64,000 nt of DNA from Pseudomonas sp. KNUC1026 (GCF_021650705.1 NZ_CP087138.1:372001-436000); one strand, 5' to 3'; positions 40,660 to 53,917 are shown, counted from the first letter of the stretch. The notes: a model not told the origin generated them from the sequence alone. Numbers and translations: made by a program.

Positions 40660-40785
40660 CCAGCATTGTCATCCCGCCAGGCGCTGTTAATATCCGCGCC
40701 TTCTCGTTTGTACCGGGCCACAATGGAATTGCACCCGATGCTCACCCCTTTCAATGCCTGCAGCGCCTCGGTCATGGAGTGCTGC

Positions 40786-43700
40786 ATGTCTGACGCCCTC
40801 TTCGCCGCCCGCCTGGGCGACGACCTGTTTCACACCTCGTTCATGGCCGACCTCACCTCCGGTGTGCTGGAGCTGGCTGCCTATGCCGCCGTAGGCGCCG
40901 CCGCCACCGCACTCGCCGGCGCGGCCTTGGCGGCGGTGGGCCTGACGGTACTCACGGCTGGTGTGGGCGCCTGCGTGCTCGGCGCTGTGGTCGGCATTGC
41001 GGTGGGCGTGGGCATGAGCCTGAGCGGCATGGACACCGGCCTCACCCAGTATGTGCGACGCGATCGGCAGCGGGCTGTTCCCGCCGACGGTGCAGGCGCA
41101 CATCGCCACCGGCGCTAAAAAGACTTTCACCAACGGCAAGCCCGCCGCCCGCGCTGCCGGCAAGCTCGGTGCGCCGCAGCCGCCGGCCGGCGAGGCGGCG
41201 ATCAAGCAGGCCGAGCCCAGCTACCTGGACATCGCCAAGTCGATCTTCTCCGAGCTCTGGCAGCCCACGGTCGAACCGGCGCCGCACCCGCTCGCGGTGC
41301 CCTGCGACGACGACAAGATTCTCTGCGACAAACACCCGCCCGGCACGCCGCAGTACATGGCACAAGGCTCGAGCAAGGTCAGCATCGAAGGGCAGCCGGC
41401 GGTGCGCAGTGGCGACAAGTCCACCTGCGAGGCCATCGTGGTGGACGCCGGCAACATCTCGCCCAATGTGCGCATCGGCGGGCCACCGGTCACGGTTCGG
41501 CCGATCAAGAGCGGCAAGACCCCAGGCATCGGCCTGGCCTTGACGGTGCTCGCGGCCCTGCGCGGGCGGCCGGGCAAATTCCTCAGCAAGCTGCCGTGCA
41601 TGATGCTGGGCATGGTCAATGGCTTTGTGATGAGCCAGGTCACCAGCGCGATCACCCGCGCCATCAGCGCGTCGCCCAACCCGGTGCATGCCAGCACCGG
41701 CGCCAAGGTGCTGGGTGATGAACAGGAGCTGGACTTCAGCCTGCCGAGCCTGGTGCCGCTGGTGTGGCAGCGCTTCTACAACAGCCATGACGCACGACGC
41801 GAGGGCCTGCTTGGCGCCGGCTGGAGCCTGCCGTGGGAGGTCAGCGTACACAGCGGGCCGCTGGACGGGGGCGGCGAGCAACTGGTGTACACCGACGAGC
41901 AGGGCCGGCCCATCGAGATGGGCGCCATCGCTCCCGGCAGCGCCACCTACAGCGCAGGCTTCGGCCTGGTGGTGCGCCGCCACGCCAGCGGCGCGGTGCT
42001 GATCGAGGGCGACGACGGGCTGTACCGGCTGTTCGAGGCCACGCCCGGCCAGCCGGGGCGGATGCGCCTGGTGTTGCTCGGCGACCGCAACGGCAACCGC
42101 CTGCTGCCTGAATACGACGCGCTGGGCCGCCTGCGTGCGCTGGCCGACGACAGCGGCCACTGGCGCGTGGAAATCGCCTTCGACCCGGTGCATGCACGGC
42201 GCGCCGCCAGCGTCAGCCAGGTGCTGGGTGAGCAACGCGACGTGCGCGTCAGCTACCGCTACGACGCCCAGGGCGACCTGGCCGAAGTGATCGACGCCGA
42301 AGGCCGTCTGTGCCGGCGCTTCGCCTACGACAGCGGCCGGCGCATGGTCTACCACCGCCGCGCCGAGGGCCTGGAGTGCCATTACCAGTGGGCCGAGTTC
42401 GGCGACCACTGGCGCGTGGTGCGGCACTGGACCGGCGAAGGCGAGCAGTACGATTTCCACTACGACCTGGCCCAACGGCGGATGCACGTGCGCGACGGCC
42501 TGGGCCGGGTGAGCCAGCGCCAGTGGAACGCGGCGAACCTGATCACCGACTACCACGACACCCTCGGCCAGCACTGGCAGTTTCGCTGGAACGACGACAG
42601 CCAGCTCATCGCCATGCTCGACCCGCAAGGCGGCGAGTGGGCCATGGCCTACGACGCGGCCGGCAACCTCAGCGAACGCCGCGACCCGCTGGGCCGCACC
42701 GTCAGCACGCAGTGGCTGGGGCACTGGCCACTGCCGATCAGCGAAACCGACGCGGCCGGCCACAGCTGGCGCTACCAGTACGACCCGCGCGGCAACCTCA
42801 GCGCCGAGACCGACCCGCTGGGGCACGGCGCTCAGTACCGGTACGACGCCGATGGGCTGCCGGTGGAGATCATCGATGCCACCGGCAAACGCAAGGTGTT
42901 GCGCTGGGCCGCCAACCATCTGCTGGCCGAGTACACCGATTGCTCGGGCTACAGCACCCGCTACGCCTATGACGCGCAGGGCAACCTGGCCCAGGTTACC
43001 GATGCGCTGGGCGAGCGCACCCGCTTCAGCTACGACAGCCACGGCGCGCTGCTCAGCCAGCAGTTGCCCGATGGGCGCGTGGAGCGCTTCGAGCGCGATG
43101 CCGCCGGCAACCTGCTGCGCCACATCGACCCGGCCGGCAACGTGGTGCAACTGCGCTACAACACCCGCGGCCAGGCGCAGGAGCGCATCGACCCGCTGGG
43201 CCGGCGCCAGCAATACCAGTACGACGCCTACGGCCGGCTGCAGCGACTGACCAACGAAAACGGCGAGCATTACGGCTTTGGCTGGGACATGGGCGACCGC
43301 ATCGTGACCCAGGCCAACCTCGACGGCAGCGGCCAGCAGTTCGCCTACAACGCGCTGGATCAAGCCGTAAAGGTCACCTGGCAACCCCGCCCGCAAGCCC
43401 CGGAAGCGCCCATTGCGCATGAGCTGGAGCGTGACGCCGCCGGCCAGCTCGTCGCCCTGCACACCGCCGACGGCACCACCCGCTACCAGCTGGGCGCCAA
43501 CGGCGAGCTGCTCGAAGCCGCGTTCACCGACCTGGTAGGCAACCAGACCAGGGCCGCCTTCAGCTACGACGCGCTGGGCCAGGTCACCGCCCAGCAGGGC
43601 ACAGCCGGCACCCTGGCCTTCGCCTACGACGAGCTGGGCAACCGCCAGCGCACCGGGCTGCCGGACGGCCGCTGGCTGAACCGCCTGTACTACGGCAGTG

Positions 43701-45136
43701 GCCACCTGCACCAGCTCAACCTCGATGGCCAACTGATCAGTGACTTCACCCGCGACCGCCTGCACCGCGAGGTGTCACGCACACAAGGCGCGTTGCTGGC
43801 TCATAGCGACTATGACCGCTGCGGCCGCCTCACCGCGCGCAGCCGCCGGCCGTTGAGCACGCCGCCGCAACTGCCGGCACAAGCCCTGAAGCACCTGCGC
43901 TGGGACGCCAGTGACCAGTTGGTGCTGCGCCACGAACAGCGCCCGGCGCTGGACCTGCGCCAACACCTGCACTACGACGCCAGCGGCCGCATCATCGCCA
44001 GCCAGAGCAACCTGGCTCACGAACAATTCGCCTTCGACCCGGCCGCCAACCTGCTTGACCCGGCGCACCCCGGCGGCTACGTCAAACACAACCAGCTGCT
44101 CACCTGGCAAGACCGGCGTTACCGCTACGACGGCTTCGGCCGCCTGGCGGAAAAACGCAGCGGCAGCCAGCGGGTGCAACGCTTCGAATACGACGCCCAG
44201 CACCGGCTGATTGCCGTGCACGACCGCCAGGGCCTGCGCGAAACCGTCACGCGCATGGCCTACGACCCGCTCGGCCGCCGCGTGGGCAAAACCCACAGCG
44301 ACGCCAGCGGCCAGGTGCTCAGCGACACGCGGTTCCAGTGGGACGGCCTGAGCCTGCTCAGCGAACAGCGCCACGGCCGGGTGAGCCTGTACGTCTACGA
44401 AGACGACGGCTACACGCCGCTGGCGCGCATCGACGGCCAGGGCGAGCAGCAGCGCATCCGCTACTACCACGCCGACCTCAACGGCATGCCCGAGGAGCTG
44501 ACCGACAGCGACGGCTCGACGGTGTGGAGCGCGCAGTACAAGGTGTGGGGCAGCACGCTGCACGAACAGCGCGACCCGGCGTTCATCGAGGAGCAGAACC
44601 TGCGTTTCCAGGGGCAATACCTGGACCGCGAGACGGGGCTGCACTTCAATACCTTCCGGTTCTACGACCCGGAGGTGGGGCGCTTTACTACACCGGACCC
44701 GATTGGGTTGGCGGGTGGGGTGAACCTGTATCAGTACGCGCCGGAGCCGATGGGGTGGGTGGATCCGTGGGGGTGGGCGGGCTGTAACGCACGTTTCCCA
44801 TCACGGCGGGCAGCGCTGAGAGCTGCAAAAAAAGACGCGGGCATTCTGAAAAATGCTGTTGCACAAATGAGGTATGCACCGTTAACCGACAGAAACGGGA
44901 AACAGGTCATAGGGAAAAATGGGATGCCTGTGCAAACACGCGAATACTTCTATCAAAATAGACACGGCAAGACTGTCGTCATTCAGGAGCATTCCCAAGG
45001 GCATATCTACGGGCCTCCCGGTACCCAAGGCAACCAGGGTGCGCATTTCAATGTCAGAGAATATGACCCGTTGAATCCGGCCGCCTATCGAAACAAGACT
45101 TTCCCGGGAGTGTTTGATCATTATGAGTTCCCTTGA
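40786..45136 (+). CDS. prePAAR RHS polymorphic toxin, T6SS-type, HNH/EndoVII-like C-terminal domain, one frameshift
   Basis: The ATG at 40786 opens MSDALFAARLGDDLFHTS, which fits the prePAAR motif AARxxDxxxH used by T6SS effectors that need an Eag chaperone. A hydrophobic double-helix region follows (about 27-80), then PAAR-like repeats (FTNGKPAARAAG, SIEGQPAVRSGD), a long YD-repeat RHS cage, and the RHS end motif (YLDRETGLHFNTFRFYDPEVGR, DPIGLAGG). The last ~115 residues form a separate, more AT-rich tip with REYFYQNRHGKTVVIQEHS, GPPGTQGNQGAHFNVRE and a final HYEF, resembling HNH/endonuclease VII-fold toxins. An extra base near 41050 splits the N-terminal membrane part from the rest. Corrected length is about 1449 aa. 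No eag gene is adjacent. Confidence 0.9.
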
Positions 45137-45544
45137 GCCTATCCAATGGTGGGAGCCCTTGCAGGGTGCGGAAAAAGCAAGGTTCATGTTTTCCGGCAAG
45201 GTATCTTTCGCTGAAGTTTACATCGAGAGCTTTTCAAACATTGCTCGGTCGATGATAAAGATGATCTTCTTGCACAAGGGGTTGCCCCAGGCAGTCCAAA
45301 GAAATGGGAGGCGGCCGGGTTCGATGCGGTTCGGCTGATCGTCAGCTTTACCGAAGTGGAAGCACTGGCGATGCAAGGCGTTGGCGCGGGGCTATGCTGC
45401 AGGCCTGTTTGTGCAGTTGAAGGTGGCAGATTATCGGTACGCGTGCCCGCTCATTCTTTCGAGCTCTCCTTCCAGGCAGGCTTTGGTTTTCTCGAGGGTA
45501 TCGAGGGTATCCGTTTACTCGCTGAAGACGACTACTTTGATTAG
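45123..45544 (+). CDS. Probable immunity protein for the RHS toxin, three frameshifts
   Basis: The ATG at 45123 overlaps the RHS stop by 14 bases, where an immunity gene is expected. No single frame spans the gene. Adding a base at 45236-45238, removing a G at 45383/45384 and adding a G after 45443 gives one 140-aa protein: MSSLEPIQWWEPLQGAEKA, then KHCSVDDKDDLLAQGVAPGS, WEAAGFDAVRLIVSFTEVEA, GYAAGLFVQLKVADYRYA and HSFELSFQAGFGFLEG, ending DDYFD. The pieces read as one acidic soluble protein. The repair is my reconstruction. If the breaks are real, the cell lacks this immunity and the toxin should be inactive. Confidence 0.65.
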
Positions 45545-45661
45545 TGACTTGCTGCCAGCAAATGTGACGGCAGAGCCTAAGGGATTGTTAATGCATTACC
45601 GCCTTTTCAGAGCTTTGGTATCGCTGTGAAGTGGCAGGCATCATTAGCGGCAAGGAGCAAG

Positions 45662-45790
45662 ATGGCAACGCGCAGAGCCTTCGAAGAGGCCGTTCTGGCC
45701 GACGTCAGGCGATTACTGGGCCAGGCCGCAGAGGAGGGAGGTGCGGTGGCTGACTTGCGCAAAGTACTCAAGGCGTTCACCGCAAACTAG
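45662..45790 (+). CDS. Small hypothetical protein, 42 aa
   Basis: The ATG at 45662 follows AAGGAG by 4 bases and opens 42 codons (MATRRAFEEAVLADVRRLLG, then VADLRKVLKAFTAN) to a TAG at 45788. The product would be a charged helical peptide. It lies between the RHS immunity region and the end of leuA. The good ribosome site favours a real gene; shortness and lack of a known family keep confidence modest. The 117 bases before it (45545-45661) hold nothing I can identify. Confidence 0.4.
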   Translation: MATRRAFEEAVLADVRRLLGQAAEEGGAVADLRKVLKAFTAN

Positions 45791-45824
45791 AGAGAGGCGC
45801 CTTGCGGCACCTCCTCAAAAGCGA

Positions 45825-47495
45825 TCAGGCCGCTTTCGCTTCCTTGCCGCTCAACGCACGGTTCAGTGCACTGAACAGCGCTTTGAAGCTGGCAGTGGTG
45901 ATGTTCTCATCGATACCTACCCCATGCAGCGGCCGTTCGCCGGCTACGCGCAGCTCGATGTAAGCCGCTGCCTTGGCGTGGGTGCCGGCGCCGATGGCAT
46001 GTTCGCTGTAGTCCATGATCTCGACGTTGATCGGCAGGCTGGCGACCAGTGCTTCCAGCGCGCCGTTGCCTTTGCCTTTCCAGTGGAGTGTTTCACCGTC
46101 GCTGCTGACTTCCACGTTCACCGTGCTGTTGCTGTTCTCCTCGGTGAGGCGGTGGCTGACCAACGCATAGGGCAGGTTCGCCTGCAAGTATTCCTTGTTG
46201 AGCAGGGCGTAGATCTGCTTGCCGGTCATTTCCAGGCCCAGGCGATCGGTTTCACCCTGCACTACCTGGCTGAACTCGATCTGCATGCGGCGCGGCAGGC
46301 TGATGCCGTATTCCTGCTCGAGCAAATAAGTGATGCCGCCCTTGCCCGACTGGCTGTTGACACGGATCACCGCCTCGTAGCTGCGGCCAATGTCGGCCGG
46401 GTCGATCGGCAAGTACGGCACTTCCCACAGAGCGTCGTCTTTCTGTTGGGTGAAACCCTTGCGGATCGCATCCTGGTGCGAGCCGGAGAACGCTGTGTGC
46501 ACCAGGTCGCCCACATAGGGGTGGCGCGGGTGTACAGGCAACTGGTTGCACTCTTCGACCACCTTGCGTACGCCATCGATGTCGGAGAAGTCCAGTTGCG
46601 GGTCGATGCCCTGGGTGTAGAGGTTCAGTGCGCAGGTGACCAGGTCGACGTTACCGGTGCGCTCGCCGTTGCCGAACAGGCAACCTTCGACGCGGTCGGC
46701 GCCTGCCATCAGGCCCAGCTCGGTGGCTGCAACGCCGGTGCCGCGGTCGTTGTGGGTGTGCAGGCTGATGAGCACGCTGTCACGGCGATTGATGTGGCGG
46801 CAGAACCATTCGATCTGGTCGGCGTACACATTCGGTGTAGCGACTTCCACGGTGGCCGGCAGGTTGAGGATGATCTTGTGGGCGGGCGTCGGGTTCCACA
46901 CCTCGATCACCGCATCGCAGACTTCCTTGGCGAATTCCAGCTCGGTTGCGCTGAAGGTTTCGGGGGAGTACTGGAAGGTCCACTCGGTTTCAGGTTGTTG
47001 GGCGGCGTATTTGACGAACAGCTTGGCCGCGCTCACCGCGATGGCCTTGACGCCTTCCTTGTCCTGGTTGAAGACGATGCGGCGGAAAGACGGGCAGGTT
47101 GCGTTGTACAAATGCACGATGGCTTTCCTGGCACCTTTGAGCGACTCGAAGGTGCGCGCGATCAAATCTTCGCGGGCCTGGGTGAGCACCTGAATGGTGG
47201 TGTCGCTGGGGATGTGGCCGTCTTCGATCAAGGTGCGCACGAAGTCGAAATCGGTTTGCGAGGCGCTGGGGAAGGCCGCTTCGATTTCCTTGACGCCCAC
47301 TGCGACCAGCGTCTTCCAGAAGCGCAGCTTTTTCTCCGAATCCATCGGCTCGATCAGCGACTGGTTGCCATCACGCAGGTCGGAACTGCACCAGATCGGC
47401 GCCTCGGTGATGGCTTTGGATGGCCAGGTACGGTCGGGGAGGTCGATGGTCGGGAAAGCGCGGTACTTGCGGGAAGGATCTTTGAGCATGGTCAT
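45825..47495 (-). CDS. leuA: 2-isopropylmalate synthase
   Basis: LeuA joins acetyl-CoA and 2-ketoisovalerate in the first step of leucine synthesis. The 556-aa protein has [17 protein letters not shown] (substrate/metal region), [17 protein letters not shown] (metal-binding His-x-His), [16 protein letters not shown], and a C-terminal LeuA regulatory domain (about 430-550) for leucine feedback. The length fits the longer LeuA type of Pseudomonas. A candidate leader peptide lies upstream. Confidence 0.97.
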   Translation of the reverse strand: MTMLKDPSRKYRAFPTIDLPDRTWPSKAITEAPIWCSSDLRDGNQSLIEPMDSEKKLRFWKTLVAVGVKEIEAAFPSASQTDFDFVRTLIEDGHIPSDTTIQVLTQAREDLIARTFESLKGARKAIVHLYNATCPSFRRIVFNQDKEGVKAIAVSAAKLFVKYAAQQPETEWTFQYSPETFSATELEFAKEVCDAVIEVWNPTPAHKIILNLPATVEVATPNVYADQIEWFCRHINRRDSVLISLHTHNDRGTGVAATELGLMAGADRVEGCLFGNGERTGNVDLVTCALNLYTQGIDPQLDFSDIDGVRKVVEECNQLPVHPRHPYVGDLVHTAFSGSHQDAIRKGFTQQKDDALWEVPYLPIDPADIGRSYEAVIRVNSQSGKGGITYLLEQEYGISLPRRMQIEFSQVVQGETDRLGLEMTGKQIYALLNKEYLQANLPYALVSHRLTEENSNSTVNVEVSSDGETLHWKGKGNGALEALVASLPINVEIMDYSEHAIGAGTHAKAAAYIELRVAGERPLHGVGIDENITTASFKALFSALNRALSGKEAKAA

Positions 47496-47576
47496 GGGGC
47501 TGTTCCTTGTACGGGCAGCCGCTTGATCGCGCGGCGCGCCCTTGAATCGAAAAAGGTGAACGCTGGAGGGCAGGGC

Positions 47577-47654
47577 TCAGGCCGATAGTCGATAGCTGAC
47601 CAGGCACAGGCTGCGGTGCTGGCGAAGCAGAATATGGTTGTTGGTGTTTTTCAT
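47577..47654 (-). CDS. Candidate leucine leader peptide upstream of leuA
   Basis: The ATG at 47654 opens a 25-codon frame, MKNTNNHILLRQHRSLCLVSYRLSA by composition, with five leucines clustered from residue 9 on and a stop 82 bases before the leuA ATG. Short leucine-rich peptides ahead of leuA are a known attenuation device in gamma-proteobacteria. I could not define a convincing terminator/antiterminator pair in 47496-47576, so the regulatory role is inference. Confidence 0.45.
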   Translation of the reverse strand: MKNTNNHILLRQHRSLCLVSYRLSA

Positions 47655-47804
47655 GGCTAAAACCCTAACCAGTGCGCGTTAACATCGCAAGTAGCTTGGA
47701 AAAATTGGTAACAAAACCTAATTATTCAGCAGGTGAGGCGAATTCTGCCGCTTTGCAGGCCGTGCCTTACTGGCAATTGCCCGCCCTGCGCGGCGCGCGC
47801 AACG

Positions 47805-48635
47805 CTATGGCTCGAATGCGCCGATGAAGATCGCAGGGTCGACGCGCGCGTCGTTCAGGCTGACGTTCCAATGCATGTGTGGCCCGGTGGCGCGGCCAGT
47901 GGAGCCGACGCGCCCCACCACCTCGCCACGGGCCAGTACCTGGCCGTTCTGCACATCGATCTTCGACATATGGCAAAACATGCTGATGAAGCCTTGGCCA
48001 TGGTCGACGAACACGGTGTTGCCATTGAAGAAATAGTCACCGATCAGGATGACTTTGCCAGCGGCCGGAGACTTGATCGGGGTACCGGCGGGTACGGCGA
48101 AGTCCAGGCCAGCGTGGGGGTTGCGTTCCTCGCCATTGAAGAAGCGGCGTACACCGAAGCGGCTGGAAAGCTTGCCGCCGACTGGCCTGTCTAGCAGCAA
48201 GTTGCTCGGGGTGTTGGGGCTGAAGCTGCGGTAGGCGCGGGTCTGCTCGGCCAGCTCTTTGTCGATGCGTGCGAGGTCCGCCGGGTTGGGATTGACCTGC
48301 CGCTGGTTCTTCAGGGTGATGCGTTGCTCGGGGTAGCGCTTGCTGCCGAGTCCGAAGCTCAGGCTGCGTTGTGCTGCGCCCTCGCGCACCTGAATCGACT
48401 GCGCGCCCGGCTTGGCGGACAGCGGCAGGCCCACGATAGCGCGCCAGTTGGCTTGTTCCTTCACTACCAGCACTGGTTTGCCGTCGTAAAACGCCTCTGG
48501 CGCGCTGGGCGCCTTGCCCAGGTCGAGCACAGCGACCCCACCCGGAACGGGGTGGTTGAGCTGGCGGGTCAGGTAGCTGTCGGCCAGGGCCGGCAGGGAG
48601 GCGAGGCAGAGCAGGGCGGCAAGCAGCAGGCGCAT
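47805..48635 (-). CDS. M23-family zinc metallopeptidase, periplasmic
   Basis: The 276-aa protein has a Sec signal peptide (LLLAALLCLASLPALA), an N-terminal beta domain (about 20-115) and the LytM/M23 domain with zinc and catalytic motifs GGKLSSRFGVRRFFNGE, NPHAGLDFAVPAGTPI (HxxxD-type ligands), HGQGFISMFCHMSKI and the GPHMHWNVSLN (HxH) end. Such enzymes cut peptidoglycan cross-links, or act as activators of amidases when inactive; the ligands here look intact. It is followed closely by xseA on the same strand, which is transcribed first. Confidence 0.92.
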   Translation of the reverse strand: MRLLLAALLCLASLPALADSYLTRQLNHPVPGGVAVLDLGKAPSAPEAFYDGKPVLVVKEQANWRAIVGLPLSAKPGAQSIQVREGAAQRSLSFGLGSKRYPEQRITLKNQRQVNPNPADLARIDKELAEQTRAYRSFSPNTPSNLLLDRPVGGKLSSRFGVRRFFNGEERNPHAGLDFAVPAGTPIKSPAAGKVILIGDYFFNGNTVFVDHGQGFISMFCHMSKIDVQNGQVLARGEVVGRVGSTGRATGPHMHWNVSLNDARVDPAIFIGAFEP

Positions 48636-48641
48636 GGGCGG

Positions 48642-50021
48642 TCAATCCAGCAGGGGCAGGGTGATGGGGGCCAAATGGTTGTCCTCGACGCGTACGCTCA
48701 GTTCACCTTCGCCCAGTCGGGCACTCAGGCGCTGGCCTGGCTGCGTTTGCGCGGCGTTGCGGATGGCCTGGCCACGCTCGTCTAGCAAGATGCTGTAGCC
48801 ACGGCCGAGGGTCGCCAGCGGGCTCACCACATGCAGGGTTTGCATCTGGCCTTGCAACAGCAGGCGGCGAGCCCTGAGCTGGGCGTTGATCGCGCCCGGC
48901 AGGCGAGCGGCCAGCGCGGCGAGGCGCTGGCGCAACTGGCCGACCGCTCGGCCGGGATGTTGTGCCGCCAAGCGATTTTGGAGCTGTTCGAGGCGTTGCT
49001 GGCGAGCTTGCAGCGCGCGCTGGTGAGCGCGGCGCAGGCGCATGTCCAGATCGTCCAGGCGCTGGGCCTGCTGGCGCAAGCGTTCGCCGGGATGGCGCAG
49101 GCGCCGCGCCAGGCCATCGGCGCGCAACCGTTCGTGGGCCAGGCGCCCGCGCATGCGCAGCAACAGGCGGCGCTGCAGCGTTTCGAGGCGCAAGCGCAGG
49201 TCGCTGTTGTCCGGGGCCAGCAGCTCGGCGGCGGCCGAGGGTGTCGGTGCGCGAACGTCGGCGACGAAATCGCTGATCGACACGTCCGTTTCGTGGCCCA
49301 CGGCACTGACGATCGGCGTCTGGCACGCCGCCACGGCCCGCGCGACTGGCTCTTCGTTGAAGCACCAGAGGTCTTCCAGCGAACCACCACCCCGGGCCAG
49401 GATGATCGCATCGAAACCTGCGCGATCAGCCAGGCCCAGCGCACGCACGATCTGCGCGGTGGCTTCGCGGCCTTGTACGGCGGTGGGAATCAACGTCAGG
49501 GCCACCTGTGGCGCACGGCGGCGGAACGCACTGATGATGTCGCGGATCACCGCGCCGCTCGGCGAGCTGACGATGCCGATACGCTTGGGATGGCGCGGCA
49601 GGGCGCGCTTGGCCTCGGCGGCGAACAATCCCTCGCCGGCGAGCTTTTCCTTCAGCGCCTCGAACGCCAGGCGCAACGCGCCGTCACCGGCAGGCTCGAC
49701 GGTTTCGAGGATCAACTGGTAATCGCCACGGCCTTCGAACAGCGACACCTTGCCACGCACCCGCACAGCCAGCCCTTCACGCAGCGCCTGGCGCACGCGC
49801 GCGGCGTTCTGCCGGAACAAGGCGCAGCGCACCTGGGCATTGCCGTCCTTGAGGGTGAAATACACATGGCCAGAAGCGGGGCGGGCGAGGTTGGAGATTT
49901 CGCCTTCCACCCAGATGCTGCCGAACACATCCTCGAGCAGCAGCCGCGCGCGGTTGTTCAACTGGCTGACGGTAAGCACTTCGCGGTCCAGGCCCAGCCT
50001 GGCAAAGGGATCGTTCATCAT
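48642..50021 (-). CDS. xseA: Exodeoxyribonuclease VII large subunit
   Basis: The start is the double ATG at 50021/50018 (MMNDPFARLGLDREVLTVSQL), shorter than the full open frame, as in known XseA. The 459-aa protein has an N-terminal OB fold (IWVEGEISNLARPASGHVYFTL), the catalytic domain (IGIVSSPSGAVIRDIISAF, ILARGGGSLEDLWCFNEE, VGHETDVSISDFVAD) and a long coiled-coil that binds XseB. It degrades single-stranded DNA from both ends. It is divergent from the 50106 gene, and the M23 peptidase gene is downstream by 6 bases. Confidence 0.96.
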   Translation of the reverse strand: MMNDPFARLGLDREVLTVSQLNNRARLLLEDVFGSIWVEGEISNLARPASGHVYFTLKDGNAQVRCALFRQNAARVRQALREGLAVRVRGKVSLFEGRGDYQLILETVEPAGDGALRLAFEALKEKLAGEGLFAAEAKRALPRHPKRIGIVSSPSGAVIRDIISAFRRRAPQVALTLIPTAVQGREATAQIVRALGLADRAGFDAIILARGGGSLEDLWCFNEEPVARAVAACQTPIVSAVGHETDVSISDFVADVRAPTPSAAAELLAPDNSDLRLRLETLQRRLLLRMRGRLAHERLRADGLARRLRHPGERLRQQAQRLDDLDMRLRRAHQRALQARQQRLEQLQNRLAAQHPGRAVGQLRQRLAALAARLPGAINAQLRARRLLLQGQMQTLHVVSPLATLGRGYSILLDERGQAIRNAAQTQPGQRLSARLGEGELSVRVEDNHLAPITLPLLD

Positions 50022-50105
50022 GCTCGGCACTATAAAAGAAAATCGCCCGGCCTGCGCCCGGTGAAATGATAGAATCCCGGCCTTTGAGCTCGACACGGCG
50101 CAGTC

Positions 50106-52204
<2,099 letters not shown>

Positions 52205-52212
52205 AGCCAGCG

Positions 52213-52312
52213 GCAAGCTAGAAGCTTCAAGCTGCAAGTCGTCAATGGCAGCTTGAGGCTCGCCGCTCACTGCGGCCTCACCACCACTTGCAGCTCGAAG
52301 CTTGCAGCTCGC
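52213..52312. repeat. Imperfect inverted repeat between guaB and guaA
   Basis: The 27 bases at 52213-52239 and the 27 at 52286-52312 are inverse copies matching at 23 positions, built on AGCTTCAAGCTGCAAG/CTTGCAGCTCGAAGCTT. A third related piece (CAGCTTGAG) lies between them. The family of GAAGCTTCAAGCTGCAAG repeats is dispersed in P. putida genomes. It could fold as a hairpin between the two cotranscribed genes. Confidence 0.65.
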
Positions 52313-52339
52313 AACTTCCAGCCTATTCCGAGAGCTACC

Positions 52340-53917
52340 ATGGCCCTTGATATTCACGCCCACCGGATCCTGATCCTCGACTTCGGCTCCCAGTACACTC
52401 AGCTGATCGCCCGCCGCGTGCGCGAGATCGGTGTGTACTGCGAACTGCACCCCTTCGACATGAGCGACGAGGCGATCCGCGAGTTCGCACCGCGCGGCAT
52501 CATCCTGGCCGGCGGCCCGGAGTCGGTGCACATGGCCGACAGCCCGCGCGCGCCGAAGGCTGTGTGGGACCTGAACGTGCCAGTGCTGGGCATTTGCTAC
52601 GGCATGCAGACCATGGCCGAGCAACTGGGCGGCAAGGTCGAAGGCTCCGAGCTGCGTGAGTTCGGCTACGCCCGTGTCGACGTGGTCGGCAAGAGCCGCC
52701 TGCTCGACGGCATCGAGGATCACCTGGACGACGACGGCGTGTTTGGCCTCGACGTGTGGATGAGCCACGGTGACAAGGTCACCTCCATTCCCTCCGGCTT
52801 CCACGTGCTGGCCAGCACCCCGAGCTGCCCGATCGCCGGCATGGCCGACGACACCCGCGGCTACTACGGCGTGCAGTTCCATCCCGAGGTCACTCACACC
52901 AAGCAGGGCGGCCGTATCCTGTCCCGCTTCGTGCTCGACATCTGCCAGTGCGACGCGCTGTGGACCCCGTCCAAGATCGTCGACGACGCCATCGCCCAGG
53001 TGCGTGCCCAGGTCGGCGACGCCAACGTGCTGTTGGGCCTCTCCGGCGGTGTGGACTCGTCCGTGGTCGCTGCGCTGCTGCATCGCGCCATCGGTGATCG
53101 CCTGACCTGCGTGTTCGTCGACAACGGCCTGCTGCGCCTGCACGAAGGCGAGCAGGTCATGGCCATGTTCGCCGAGAACATGGGCGTGAAGGTGATCCGC
53201 GCCAACGCCGAGGCCCAGTTCCTCGACAACCTCGCCGGCGAACCGGACCCGGAGAAGAAGCGCAAGATCATCGGCCGCACCTTCATCGACGTGTTCGATG
53301 CCGAAGCCAGCAAGCTGCACAACATCAAGTTCCTCGCCCAGGGCACCATCTACCCCGACGTGATCGAGTCGGCCGGCGCCAAGAGCGGCAAGGCCCACGT
53401 GATCAAGTCGCACCACAACGTCGGCGGCCTGCCGGAGGAGATGAACCTCAAGCTGGTCGAACCGCTGCGCGAGCTGTTCAAGGACGAAGTTCGCAAGATC
53501 GGCCTGGAACTGGGCCTGCCCTACGACATGGTTTACCGCCACCCGTTCCCGGGCCCGGGCCTGGGCGTGCGTATCCTCGGCGAAGTGAAGAAGGAATACG
53601 CCGACCTGCTGCGCAAGGCCGACCACATCTTCATCGAAGAGCTGCGCAAGGCCGATTGGTACCACAAGGTCAGCCAGGCGTTCGTGGTGTTCCAGCCGGT
53701 CAAGTCGGTCGGTGTTGTGGGCGACGGCCGCCGCTACGCCTGGGTCGTGGCCCTGCGCGCGGTGGAAACCATCGACTTCATGACCGCACGCTGGGCGCAC
53801 TTGCCTTACGAGCTGCTGGAGACGGTGAGCGGGCGCATCATCAACGAGATCGACGGGATCTCGCGGGTGACTTACGACGTGTCCAGCAAGCCGCCGGCGA
53901 CGATTGAGTGGGAGTGA
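52340..53917 (+). CDS. guaA: GMP synthase (glutamine-hydrolysing)
   Basis: GuaA aminates XMP to GMP using glutamine. The 525-aa enzyme starts at the ATG at 52340 ([20 protein letters not shown]). It shows the class I amidotransferase triad (GICYGMQ with Cys, GVQFHPEV with His/Glu), the ATP-pyrophosphatase P-loop GLSGGVDSS, and the C-terminal dimer domain ([20 protein letters not shown]). It follows guaB in the usual guaBA order. Confidence 0.98.
   Translation: MALDIHAHRILILDFGSQYTQLIARRVREIGVYCELHPFDMSDEAIREFAPRGIILAGGPESVHMADSPRAPKAVWDLNVPVLGICYGMQTMAEQLGGKVEGSELREFGYARVDVVGKSRLLDGIEDHLDDDGVFGLDVWMSHGDKVTSIPSGFHVLASTPSCPIAGMADDTRGYYGVQFHPEVTHTKQGGRILSRFVLDICQCDALWTPSKIVDDAIAQVRAQVGDANVLLGLSGGVDSSVVAALLHRAIGDRLTCVFVDNGLLRLHEGEQVMAMFAENMGVKVIRANAEAQFLDNLAGEPDPEKKRKIIGRTFIDVFDAEASKLHNIKFLAQGTIYPDVIESAGAKSGKAHVIKSHHNVGGLPEEMNLKLVEPLRELFKDEVRKIGLELGLPYDMVYRHPFPGPGLGVRILGEVKKEYADLLRKADHIFIEELRKADWYHKVSQAFVVFQPVKSVGVVGDGRRYAWVVALRAVETIDFMTARWAHLPYELLETVSGRIINEIDGISRVTYDVSSKPPATIEWE

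Noticed and set aside
41042..43765. A 907-codon minus-strand frame opposite the RHS gene
   Set aside because: It is a shadow of the RHS YD repeats; no family motif, and the sense frame has full RHS landmarks.
42300..44200. CRISPR-like or tandem DNA repeat array
   Set aside because: The regular pattern comes from YD repeats of the RHS protein; repeats are degenerate at the DNA level and lack spacers.
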